Source: Scatosoma sp045594025
GTDB lineage: Bacteria; Bacillota; Clostridia; Christensenellales; Borkfalkiaceae
Direction: 5' to 3'
Assembly (NCBI GenBank): GCA_045594025.1
Contig: JAZNXS010000003.1
Location: forward strand, 50,461 to 114,460
DNA: 64,000 nucleotides
Shown here piece after piece: positions 53,015 to 60,456 of the stretch; within the stretch, counting starts at the first letter, position 1, and the number at the start of each line of letters is the position of its first letter. Under the pieces are notes generated by a model. That model had not been told where the DNA came from. It was given only the letters and a program-made list of their open reading frames with translations, and did not search any database. Both the position numbers and the translations under genes were made by a program.

Positions 53015-53725
53015 TTACTCTTTACGAGGGTCGATGAACTTCACCGCGCCCTGTTCAGCAGAGAATCTGCCATAGTGGCCCATCGCTTTTGCATACGCTT
53101 CGTTGGGTTCCATACCCTTCTTAATAAAGTCGGTCATTTTACCAAGAGAAACAAACTCGTAACCGATAACTTCGTTATTTGCGTCAAGAGCAAGACGGGT
53201 AACGTAACCTTCTGCCATTTCAAGGTATCTAACGCCCTTCTGCAACGTCGAGTACATCGTACCAACCTGCGAACGATGACCTTTACCAAGATCTTCCAAG
53301 CCTGCGCCGATTACAAGACCGTCGTCGGAGAACGCGGACTGCGAACGACCGTATACGATCTGCAAGAACAATTCTCTCATAGCCGTGTTGATCGCGTCGC
53401 AAACAAGGTCGGTATTCAATGCTTCCAAAGGCGTTTTGCCGGGAAGGATTTCAGCTGCCATTGCAGCGGAATGCGTCATACCGGAACAGCCGATGGTTTC
53501 TACCAATGCTTCTTGAATGATACCTTCTTTGATGTTGAGCGAGAGCTTACAAGCACCCTGCTGAGGAGCACACCAACCGATACCGTGCGTGAAACCGCTG
53601 ATGTCCTTGATTTCTTTCGCATGAATCCACTTACCTTCTTCGGGAATAGGGGCATTTTCATGACGAGCAACGCCTGCGCCTTTTGCAACGCAGTACATTT
53701 GTTGAACTTCTGACGAAATTGTCAT
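53015..53725 (-). CDS. NifU/IscU-like iron-sulfur cluster scaffold protein
   Basis: 236 aa, longer than classic IscU. The scaffold region contains GWCAPQQGACKL, ETIGCSGMTHSAAMAAEILPGKTPLEAL and VCDAINTAMREL, so the candidate cluster ligands are conserved, though spaced unlike standard IscU. The ATG at 53725 with GGAGG 8 nt upstream is chosen over a TTG five codons earlier. First gene of a pair with GGGtGRT; promoter at 53821-53849. Confidence 0.87.
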   Translation of the reverse strand: MTISSEVQQMYCVAKGAGVARHENAPIPEEGKWIHAKEIKDISGFTHGIGWCAPQQGACKLSLNIKEGIIQEALVETIGCSGMTHSAAMAAEILPGKTPLEALNTDLVCDAINTAMRELFLQIVYGRSQSAFSDDGLVIGAGLEDLGKGHRSQVGTMYSTLQKGVRYLEMAEGYVTRLALDANNEVIGYEFVSLGKMTDFIKKGMEPNEAYAKAMGHYGRFSAEQGAVKFIDPRKE

Positions 53726-53820
53726 TATAAATTCCTCCAAAAAATTTTTTTGTCTCTATGAATGTGCAAAATATACGTTTTTAACGGATTTTAACCGCAA
53801 AACCCCGTATACCATTTATC

Positions 53821-53849
53821 AGTATAGCATATATTTACAAAAATTTCAA
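53821..53849 (-). promoter_or_regulatory. Promoter of the scaffold/GGGtGRT pair
   Basis: -35 TTGAAA (53844-53849), 17 bp, -10 TATACT (53821-53826), minus strand; leaves a leader of about 90 nt. Confidence 0.7.
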
Positions 53850-53920
53850 CCGTAAGACAAGAAAAAATTGCCGTTTTTATAAAAAAAATGCAATTTTCTC
53901 TATTTTCAACTTTGTTGCAC

Positions 53921-53944
53921 AAAAAATAAGCGGTCGCCCGCTTA
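53921..53944 (-). terminator. sigK terminator
   Basis: 7-bp stem TAAGCGG/CCGCTTA (53927-53933, 53938-53944), 4-nt loop, followed by TTTTTT on the minus strand. Confidence 0.8.
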
Positions 53945-53991
53945 CTTATTTGCCTATGTGCGCATCTATTCAATAGAAAATCAATACACGA

Positions 53992-54693
53992 TTAATCCAA
54001 AAAATCTTCGGATTTTAGCCTTGTTTGCAATTTTTGAATTGCGTGCTTTTCTATCCTCGAAATATAAGAACGCGATATCTTCATCACGTTGGCAACCTCC
54101 CTCTGCGGAAGCGGTATCCCCCCTTTCAACGCATAACGCAAACAGATAATCGTATATTCCCTTTCCGTTAGTATTTTTTTGATTTGCTCTAACAATTTAT
54201 CACGTTGAACAGAACGCTCCACTTCCTCAAAGACACAATCCTCTTTTTCAAAGAGGAGATCCATCAGAGTAAGCTCGTTCCCATCCTTATCCGTCCCGAC
54301 AGGATCAGACAAGGAAATTGTAGCTTTATGCCGCTTATTCGCACGTATCAACATTAAAATTTCATTTTCAATGCATCTTGCCGTGTACGTCGCAAGCGCC
54401 GTACCGTGCCCCGGTTTATAAGTGCCTATCGCTTTAATAAGTCCAATACTCCCCACCGAAATCAAATCGTCCGTTTCTGCCGCGCCCGAATATTTCTTTA
54501 CAATATGCGCCACAAGCCGCATATTATGCTTCACCAAAATATCCTTCGCCTCCTTATCCCCTTGCATAGCAAGCGCCAAATATTTATCTTCATCCTCCTT
54601 GGATAATGGCTTTGGAAAAGAATTTTTCGTTCCAATCGCCCCGGTGAAAAATACAATTCGCCCCAACAACGTCCATAAAAAATCTAAAAACAT
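53992..54693 (-). CDS. sigK: Sporulation sigma factor SigK
   Basis: Late mother-cell sigma factor, 233 aa. The N-terminal ~20 hydrophobic residues followed by NSFPKPLS form a pro-sequence like that removed from pro-SigK. Region 2 (HNMRLVAHIVKKYSGAAETDDLISVGSIGLIKAI) and region 4 (LPQREVANVMKISRSYISRIEKHAIQKL) are intact. The gene is continuous: no skin-type element interrupts it. RBS GAGGTGA. A SigE-like promoter precedes it. Confidence 0.94.
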   Translation of the reverse strand: MFLDFLWTLLGRIVFFTGAIGTKNSFPKPLSKEDEDKYLALAMQGDKEAKDILVKHNMRLVAHIVKKYSGAAETDDLISVGSIGLIKAIGTYKPGHGTALATYTARCIENEILMLIRANKRHKATISLSDPVGTDKDGNELTLMDLLFEKEDCVFEEVERSVQRDKLLEQIKKILTEREYTIICLRYALKGGIPLPQREVANVMKISRSYISRIEKHAIQKLQTRLKSEDFLD

Positions 54694-54714
54694 ACTAAAT
54701 CACCTCGCTAGAAT

Positions 54715-54745
54715 ATCGTATGAAAAGCAAGGTTTGTACTATACC
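54715..54745 (-). promoter_or_regulatory. Possible SigE-type promoter of sigK
   Basis: -10 CATACGAT (54715-54722; consensus CATACAnT) and -35 GGTATAGT (54738-54745) with 15 bp between, minus strand. Fits known SigE control of sigK. Confidence 0.5.
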
Positions 54746-54766
54746 AAAAAATCCTTTTTACTTCTT

Positions 54767-54807
54767 GTTATTATGTCTGGCATAGGTATTATGTGTCACG
54801 TAATACC
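54767..54807. repeat. Small double-palindrome repeat, copy 2
   Basis: Same unit as 22818-22854: TATGTC-T-GGCATA, GG, then TATTATG-5 nt-CGTAATA; each dyad has one mismatch. Lies between rnpB and sigK. Confidence 0.7.
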
Positions 54808-54832
54808 TCGAAAAATAAGGGTTTTTGGGGGC

Positions 54833-54872
54833 TTATTATGTCTGACGTAGGTATTATGCCTGATAGAATACC
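54833..54872. repeat. Small double-palindrome repeat, copy 3
   Basis: Third copy, 66 bp from copy 2 in the same orientation: TATGTC-T-GACGTA then TATTATG with a decayed second arm. Confidence 0.65.
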
Positions 54873-54887
54873 CTTCATTTTGAACAG

Positions 54888-54915
54888 AAAAAGCCCTCTC
54901 TATATACGAGAAGGC
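54888..54915 (-). terminator. rnpB terminator
   Basis: Stem GCCTTCTC/GAGAGGGC (one G-T pair; 54908-54915, 54893-54900) followed by TTTTT on the minus strand. Confidence 0.8.
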
Positions 54916-54933
54916 CTTTATTTAAAGTGACTT

Positions 54934-55306
54934 GAGTCTGTCTGTAAGCCGAGTTCTGTCGTGTACGGTCATTTATCTAGCCTTACCGTCACCGATAAGT
55001 TCAAGCGATATTAACGGCATTCTGTCGGACGGACAGCCCTATTGACAGACGCCCAATCTTGCTGCGAGTGGGGTTTACATGGCATACCGTGTTACCACGA
55101 TATCGGTGAGCTCTTACCTCGCCTTTCCATCCTTACCGCAAATGGGCGTCCGAAGACATCAAGGCAAAGCCAAGCCGTTTGCGGCGGTTTATTTCTGTTG
55201 CACTATCCCGGAGGTCACCCTCGCCTGACGTTATCAGGCACCCTGTCCTATGCAGCTCGGACTTTCCTCATGGTCCTTTAAGACCCCGCGACCGTATAAC
55301 AAACTC
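54934..55306 (-). ncRNA. rnpB: RNase P RNA, bacterial type A
   Basis: About 373 nt catalytic RNA that trims tRNA 5' ends. The minus strand carries the universal GAGGAAAGTCCGAGC near its 5' end, the ACAGAACTCGGCTTACAG segment near its 3' end, and closing P1 strands GAGTTTGT/ACAGACTC. The order of conserved blocks fits type A rather than Bacillus type B. A -10 TATAAT (55320-55325) lies just upstream, and the terminator downstream. Exact ends are ±5 nt. Confidence 0.95.
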
Positions 55307-55357
55307 AAATCTACATCATATTATACCACTTTACTTAAAAAAAATCACTCATTTTCC

Positions 55358-55386
55358 TTGCTTTTTTTTATAAAAAATAGTAAAAT
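55358..55386 (+). promoter_or_regulatory. pyk promoter
   Basis: -35 TTGCTT (55358-55363), 17 bp, -10 TAAAAT (55381-55386); the transcript would start shortly before the folded leader. Confidence 0.5.
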
Positions 55387-55404
55387 AGATATGATTTTTG
55401 ATTT

Positions 55405-55496
55405 TTTGGTGCAACCAAAGTAATGTTTGCTTTGGTAGCCATTTTGGATCGAATGGAACCAGTCCTAAACTAAACGGTTAGCCGTTTCACACCAAA
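55405..55496 (+). promoter_or_regulatory. Structured 5' leader of pyk (orphan riboswitch candidate)
   Basis: 92 nt that fold as a closed multi-branch: P1 TTTGGTG/CACCAAA (55405-55411, 55490-55496); P2 CCAAAG/CTTTGG (55415-55420, 55430-55435); P3 CCATT/AATGG (55439-55443, 55452-55456); P4 AAACGG-TTAG-CCGTTT (55472-55487). P1 ends about 10 nt before the ribosome site. It matches no riboswitch class I can recall. Hand-folded. Confidence 0.5.
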
Positions 55497-55519
55497 TGTT
55501 TTACAATGAGAGGTTTTAT

Positions 55520-56926
55520 ATGAAAAAGACTAAAATTATATGTACGTTAGGTCCTGCAAGCGATACAAAAGAAGCTTTCGCAAAAATGGCAGATGCAGGG
55601 ATGGACGTTGTTCGTTTAAACTTTTCCCATGGCTCGCATGAAGATTTTGCAAAAAAGATTGCAATGATCAAAGAGGTTCGCGAAGAAAAACGCCTCCCCC
55701 TTCCCATCCTTTTGGATACGAAAGGTCCGGAATTCCGTATTAAAACATTTAAAGACGGTAAAATCGTTTTAGAGGACGGCGATGCGTTCACATTTACGAC
55801 GGAAGATATTGAAGGCGATCAAACCCGCGTTAGCGTTTCCTATTTGGGTATTTGCGAAGATCTGGCCCCCGGGGATAAGATTCTTTTGAATAACGGCATG
55901 ATTGTATTCCGCGTTACGGAAGTCAAAGCACCCAACGTACACTGTATTGTTGAAATCGGCGGCGTACTTTCCAACCGTAAATCCATGTTTTTCCCCGATA
56001 AAGAACTGCATATGGAATTTTTATCCGAGCAGGATAAGGCAGATTTGCTATTTGGCATCAAGCAAGAGGTTGATTTCGTTGCACTGTCCTTTGTTTCTAA
56101 GGCGCAGGACGTCATTGACGCCAAGGCATTCCTTGCGGCGCACGGCGGTAGCCACATTGACGTTATTGCAAAGATTGAAAACCGCGCAGGCGTAAACAAT
56201 TTGCTTTCGATTATGGACGTTTCCGACGGCATTATGGTTGCCAGAGGCGATCTTGGTGTGGAAATCCCTTACGTCGAGCTGCCTAACGTGCAAAAGCATA
56301 TTATTTCCGAATGCCGTATCCACGGTAAACGCGTTATTACCGCTACGGAAATGCTGGAATCGATGATTCATAACCCCCGTCCCACCAGAGCAGAAATTTC
56401 CGACGTTGCGAATGCGGTATACGACGGTACTTCCGCCGTTATGCTTTCGGGCGAAACCGCAGCAGGCGCGTATCCCGTACAATCGGTTGCGGCGATGGCA
56501 AGAATTGTAGAACATGCGGAAACGCATATCGAATATATCCAAAACATTGAAAACTTTGAAATCGAAACTGCATCGGAAGCTTTGTCGCACTCTGCGGCTA
56601 CGCTTGCAAAAGATTTAAATGCCAGCGCAATCGTCGTATGCACCAGAACGGGCGATACGGCGCGTAAAGTATCCAGATTCCGTCCGAATATCAACATTAT
56701 CGGCATCACAACGGATATTCATGCGTACCGTCAACTGGCGCTCAGCTGGGGCGTTTTGCCTGCAATTACCGACGAATATAGCTCGATTGATATTCTGTTC
56801 TATTTTGCAAAAGAAATCGCTAAAAAGAGTGGTTTGGTTAAGAAAGGCGACACGATTGTTATCACGGGAGGCACGCCGAACGGTAAGAGTGGTAATTCAA
56901 ACCTTATCAACGTAGAAACAATTTAA
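55520..56926 (+). CDS. pyk: Pyruvate kinase
   Basis: Final glycolytic step, PEP + ADP to pyruvate + ATP. 468 aa with A, B and C domains: MDVVRLNFSHGSHEDF, DTKGPEFRI, the active-site Lys in KIENRAGVNN, VARGDLGVEIP and TATEMLESMIHNPRPTRAE. No C-terminal PEP-utiliser extension. ATG 55520 has GAGAGG upstream; the frame extends 8 codons further without support. Preceded by a folded leader and followed by a terminator. Confidence 0.96.
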   Translation: MKKTKIICTLGPASDTKEAFAKMADAGMDVVRLNFSHGSHEDFAKKIAMIKEVREEKRLPLPILLDTKGPEFRIKTFKDGKIVLEDGDAFTFTTEDIEGDQTRVSVSYLGICEDLAPGDKILLNNGMIVFRVTEVKAPNVHCIVEIGGVLSNRKSMFFPDKELHMEFLSEQDKADLLFGIKQEVDFVALSFVSKAQDVIDAKAFLAAHGGSHIDVIAKIENRAGVNNLLSIMDVSDGIMVARGDLGVEIPYVELPNVQKHIISECRIHGKRVITATEMLESMIHNPRPTRAEISDVANAVYDGTSAVMLSGETAAGAYPVQSVAAMARIVEHAETHIEYIQNIENFEIETASEALSHSAATLAKDLNASAIVVCTRTGDTARKVSRFRPNINIIGITTDIHAYRQLALSWGVLPAITDEYSSIDILFYFAKEIAKKSGLVKKGDTIVITGGTPNGKSGNSNLINVETI

Positions 56927-56941
56927 ACATTTCTTAAATGC

Positions 56942-56972
56942 AAAAGAGACGCCTCATCGGCGCCTCTTTTTA
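56942..56972. terminator. pyk terminator
   Basis: 12-bp arms with one mismatch (AAAAGAGACGCC 56942-56953; GGCGCCTCTTTT 56959-56970) and T run. Confidence 0.85.
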
Positions 56973-56985
56973 TTTGTAAAATCGT

Positions 56986-57408
56986 TTAGCCTTGCTCTAT
57001 GGAATGATTCAATCTCTGGCTTGTATTTCGCACAATACAATATACCGTCAACCAAACGATCAGATATACCGCGATAAAGATTCCCGTGAAAATTGCAAGG
57101 ACTTCCCATGCAAAAGGCAACCAACGATTGACCAAATAGCACGTTACGTACACCACGTATAAGCTTAAAAAATGTATACCCATACTTTTGGCGATCGGCC
57201 AACCTTCAATTTGATTGAATACGCTAGAGCCTGCCTGCACAAACGCTAAAATGTAGGTGGAACAAATCGCTATCAAAACCTCTGCGCCCGTTAAAACCAC
57301 TGGAACGCTCGCAAGCTGTAAAACCCACAACACAATTCCTGTCACAATAGGTCCAAAACCCCCAAATACCAAACCTCGCATTAAATAATCTTTTACGTAT
57401 TTTTTCAT
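56986..57408 (-). CDS. DUF3021 membrane protein
   Basis: 140 aa with four hydrophobic helices. DUF3021 proteins are typically encoded directly after a LytTR regulator, as here (4-bp overlap, ATGA), and are thought to modulate it at the membrane. No enzymatic motif is visible. Confidence 0.82.
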   Translation of the reverse strand: MKKYVKDYLMRGLVFGGFGPIVTGIVLWVLQLASVPVVLTGAEVLIAICSTYILAFVQAGSSVFNQIEGWPIAKSMGIHFLSLYVVYVTCYLVNRWLPFAWEVLAIFTGIFIAVYLIVWLTVYCIVRNTSQRLNHSIEQG

Positions 57409-57845
57409 AATCCAAATCTCCTTTTTATATTCGATAATTCGCGTCGAGCCACGTAATCGCTATATCCGTTCTTTAAAACAACCTTCAACGCACCGCCGAA
57501 GGAAGCGGTAAACTTCTGAATTTGATTTACGTTTACAACACAGCCTTGATTAATTTTGATAAAGGAATCGTCTACAAGCTCCAACACTTGTTTGATTCGA
57601 AGCTTCGTGGCATACTCTTTCTCCTCAATGCTCGCAAAAACCTTGCCGTCTTTCGTAAAAAAGCATGCTATACGGAAAAGCTCCAAAGGCACAATCTCAT
57701 TTTCACTATAACCGTATAGAAGCTCCGTTTGCTCATCGAAATCCTTACAAAGTTCTTCGATTTTCTTAACTGTAGCGGTAACCTTATCGCAAACTACAGT
57801 CACTGAGGCTTCCCTCTCGTCATCTATCACCAAATAAAATTTCAT
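57405..57845 (-). CDS. LytTR-domain DNA-binding regulator
   Basis: 146 aa. Short N-terminal segment (about 1-45) without a receiver domain, then a LytTR domain (VFASIEEKEYATKLRIKQVLELV, FIKINQGCVVNVNQIQKF, LKNGYSDYVARRELSNIKRRFG). Such stand-alone LytTR/DUF3021 pairs usually regulate themselves or a nearby transporter. RBS AAAAGGAG; -10 TATAAT upstream, and a GC-rich hairpin AGTGG/CCACT in the leader (57874-57890). Confidence 0.87.
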   Translation of the reverse strand: MKFYLVIDDEREASVTVVCDKVTATVKKIEELCKDFDEQTELLYGYSENEIVPLELFRIACFFTKDGKVFASIEEKEYATKLRIKQVLELVDDSFIKINQGCVVNVNQIQKFTASFGGALKVVLKNGYSDYVARRELSNIKRRFGL

Positions 57846-58024
57846 GTTTTCTCCTTTTGCGCGTTAACTGAAGTGGACGCGCGCCACTCCCTAGGTAATT
57901 ACATTATATCATTAAAAAGCTTTTTGTGTAGCACTTTTTATTATTCGGCAGAATTTTTTAAATAATCGTAAGCCGAGCCGCTATTCTATATATGAAAAAG
58001 GAAAACATTGCCTTCCTTTTTCCG

Positions 58025-58173
58025 TGATGCAGAGAAAGGGATTTGCGCCTTTAGCGGCGCGCCCCAGTGAATAATTATCAATTATCCAGTTTGCCAATAT
58101 GTTTATCTTTCCCCTTTCTTCGTACGGCAAACCGTTTTGCTTTCGCAAAACACCCCACCCTCAAATCCCTTGC
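58025..58173 (-). ncRNA. tRNA-tail structured element, copy C (Ser type, detached)
   Basis: 149 nt. P1 5' strand complements 58162-58173 and pairs with the tRNA-Ser-like tail (58034-58045) over 10 bp. Invariant AGGGTGGG, P2 GTTTTGC-GAAA-GCAAAAC, P3 TTTGCC/GGCAAA, P4 TGGATAATT-GAT-AATTATTCA, P5 GCGCC-GCTAAA-GGCGC. The 3' end reads GCATCA, so its CCA is lost. A copy of the tRNA-Ser terminator precedes it (58192-58226) and a different terminator hairpin follows (about 58000-58022). No intact tRNA adjoins this copy. Confidence 0.7.
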
Positions 58174-58311
58174 ATATACATTTGCATCTAACAAAAAAGG
58201 ATATACCAGAACGTATATCCTTTTTTTGTGTGAAGAGTGGACAACCTACACCTCTGCCTAATTTTTAAGGGGTGAGTTGAACTTCTGCCTTTATCACACC
58301 TGTTGTTTCTT

Positions 58312-59825
58312 TTATCTTAAATGGATTTTTAATTCCCCCGTCGGTGCGGATATTTTATATCCAGTGGAGCTTTTTGCTACTTCACCGTCCACCGTAACTT
58401 CATAAGCAAAACCATTGTGCGTATAAACGAATATATTGCCCGTAACTGTTAAGGTTGTCAACGCTTCCATTATTCCCAAATTCAAAGAAAGAGAACTACA
58501 ATGTAAAAAGGTTATTTCTTTTTCCGAAAACTGAATTTCGCCAACTGTATTATCTACAAATCGCAGGATAATCGACAAAGTTTTCTCATCTTTTTTGGAA
58601 ACGTCCAAATGAAGCACTTTTTTATCTAATACTAACCGACATTCTTGCCCTTCCTTGCTCCACAATAACGAATCTAGAATGGGCAAATTATCATATCTTG
58701 CATCCCAGCTTTCACACGCTTCATCTAAATATCTTTCCTTATAAAGTTCGTCAAATTTTGTTATATCTCTAAAAAAAACTCGCCGTCTTTCAACAATAAA
58801 TTTGCTCTATAATATTTGGAAGAATACCAAATAGATTTCAAATTATTCGCCGTCCAATCGGACAACGCCATTAAAACGGAAGGTGGCGTTGTTTCAAAAG
58901 TTTTTTTATACGCTTCGCCTGTATCCCCTAATTTTTCTATCGATAGAATACCCTGCTGGCGGAGCTTTGCTAGTTTTTTAATTTGCATTACGTAGCCTTC
59001 GCCGAATATATCCCAACCGAACGAATTCTCTTGCCCTGTTGTCGCATGCGTATGTGAAAGATAGGGATTTGTGTAATACTCCTTGAAATACCAATCCATA
59101 ATTTCTGACGATTGTCCACTTGCCCAAGCGGGCTCCATTGTATAGCAACCCATATCCTCCGTAGCAGGATGATATTTCTTTTCATCATATCCGTAGATTG
59201 GGTCGATACCGAGCATTCTAAATAGCGGAGCATTTATTTGATTTTCTTTGGTTTGTGCGGGGCAAAGCATATTATACTTCGAAGGATAATACCCACCGCT
59301 ATAATAACCGCCCCAAAGGCTATATGCATCCACCGCCCATTGTTCTCGGCAACAGCAAAACGCTTTAATATCATATTTTTTGCACATATACGCCATAGAA
59401 TAGCTGTCAAGCAGCCAAGAGCCGACAACGCAAGGGAATTCTCCAAATATTTCCTTATACAAACGGAACACTTCGTCGATTATCCGCTCTCTATGTGACG
59501 GGGAATACGCTTCTAAAAAGCCTGGATTTACATACCAATCCCAATCATATCCTTTACGCCCATTCCATTTTAGGCCAATTTTCTCAATCAAAGCGCGGCA
59601 GTTTTCAAACCAAATTCCAATTTCCATATTATCGTTTCTTTTGGATAAGAAAAGCTGTTTTATATCATCACGCAACATAGCGTCGTATTGCAATAAAAAG
59701 GTATGCGGGATGTTGTATTGGTTATTGATTTCAATTTGTTTTACAACAGGTGTGAGCAAATCCATTTCCCATCTTGGTTCGCATCCTCTTACAAAATTAA
59801 CAATATTCATTATCCGCTTATTCAT
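58312..59825 (-). pseudogene. DUF3863/DUF3864-like carbohydrate-related protein, frameshifted
   Basis: The first frame (58761-59825, 354 aa, begins MNKRIMNIVNFVRGCEPRWE) ends after GEFFLEI; the protein continues in the next frame as RDITKFDELYKERYL and joins the 58312-58686 frame (PILDSLLWSKEGQECR). The break is at an A8 tract on the plus strand (58771-58778); one more base would restore about 504 aa. The N-terminal part resembles DUF3863, a glycoside-hydrolase/deacetylase-like barrel family of gut bacteria; the C-terminal part is a beta domain. Either a recent single-base loss or slippage at the homopolymer. It lies between structured elements B and C. Promoter at 59859-59887. Confidence 0.75.
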
Positions 59826-59858
59826 AAATATTCCTTTTTAACAATTAATTCTTTTATA

Positions 59859-59887
59859 ATTATACTATATTTATGAAATTTTTACAA
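59859..59887 (-). promoter_or_regulatory. Promoter of the frameshifted DUF3863 gene
   Basis: -35 TTGTAA (59882-59887), 17 bp, -10 TATAAT (59859-59864), minus strand. Confidence 0.6.
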
Positions 59888-60018
59888 TGATTTTACATCA
59901 TAAAAATAAATTGAGAAGTAGGAGTACAGTGCGCTTATAATATATGGCTACTCCCGTACAGGCGCCAAAAAACAAGCGTTTTCCGAACCCTATGGATTCG
60001 CCCGACAGAAGCATACAG

Positions 60019-60075
60019 CAAAAAAGGATATACCAGAAGGTATATCCTTTTTTGTGGTGCAGAGAAAGGGATTTG
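60019..60075 (-). repeat. tRNA-Ser tail + terminator, direct repeat copy 2
   Basis: 57 bp matching 60223-60279 with one substitution, including the hairpin GGATATACC/GGTATATCC with T6 and the tail AAATCCCTTTCTCTGC-ACCA. It forms the 3' end of element B. 147 bp separate the two copies. Confidence 0.88.
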
Positions 60076-60204
60076 CGCCTTTAGCGGCGCGCCCCGGTGG
60101 ACAATTATTAATTGTCCAGTTTGCCAACAATATTTCATTGTTTAATGCGATCAAGGCAAACCGTTTTACTCTCGCAAAACGCCTCCCACCCTCAAATCCC
60201 TTTC
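60055..60204 (-). ncRNA. tRNA-tail structured element, copy B (Ser)
   Basis: 150 nt. P1 is a perfect 12-bp stem GAAAGGGATTTG/CAAATCCCTTTC (60193-60204 with 60064-60075), the 3' strand being the copied tRNA-Ser T-arm/acceptor tail. AGGGTGGG, P2 GTTTTGC-GAGA-GTAAAAC, P3 TTTGCC/GGCAAA, P4 TGGACAATT-AAT-AATTGTCCA, P5 GCGCC-GCTAAA-GGCGC. Ends in ACCA, then a copied terminator. Downstream of intact tRNA-Ser on the same strand. Confidence 0.75.
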
Positions 60205-60222
60205 ATATACATTTGTATCTAA

Positions 60223-60279
60223 CAAAAAAGGATATACCAGAAGGTATATCCTTTTTTGTGGCGCAGAGAAAGGGATTTG
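60223..60279 (-). repeat. tRNA-Ser tail + terminator, direct repeat copy 1
   Basis: 57 bp covering the end of tRNA-Ser and its terminator (hairpin 60230-60250 region, T6). Confidence 0.88.
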
Positions 60280-60348
60280 AACCCTTGTATACATTCCTGC
60301 ATAACACGATTTCGAATCGTGCGCGTTCAACCGCTCCGCCATCTCTGC
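60259..60348 (-). tRNA. tRNA-Ser (CGA)
   Basis: 90 nt with encoded CCA. Acceptor GCAGAGA/TCTCTGC, discriminator G, anticodon arm CACGA-TTCGAAA-TCGTG gives CGA, serine; a long variable arm (GCAGGAATGT region) confirms the class II type; T arm AAGGG-TTCAAAT-CCCTT. Promoter at 60361-60389. Confidence 0.95.
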
Positions 60349-60360
60349 AACAGCTTATTT

Positions 60361-60389
60361 ATTATATATTATTCTACCTAAAAAATCAA
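60361..60389 (-). promoter_or_regulatory. tRNA-Ser promoter
   Basis: -35 TTGATT (60384-60389), 17 bp, -10 TATAAT (60361-60366), minus strand. Confidence 0.75.
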
Positions 60390-60414
60390 CTGTTTTCGAC
60401 CGAGTTTTTGAAAA

Positions 60415-60447
60415 AAATATCCGCCGCGCTTGTAAAATGCGCGGCGG
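60415..60447 (-). terminator. Terminator of the antiporter gene
   Basis: 9-bp GC-rich stem CCGCCGCGC/GCGCGGCGG (60439-60447, 60421-60429) followed by ATATTTTTTT on the minus strand. Confidence 0.92.
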
Positions 60448-60456
60448 AATAATCTT

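Noticed and set aside
58025..60279. Retron or group II intron as the source of the tRNA-tail element
   Set aside because: No reverse transcriptase is encoded nearby, the element is only 150 nt and lacks domain V or a long msd hairpin; the closing a1/a2-like stem alone is not enough.
60054..60452. Plus-strand reading frame of 132 residues across tRNA-Ser and element B
   Set aside because: Antisense to a tRNA and to the structured RNA; the similar frame at 58067-58261 over copy C shows the repeat, not a protein family.
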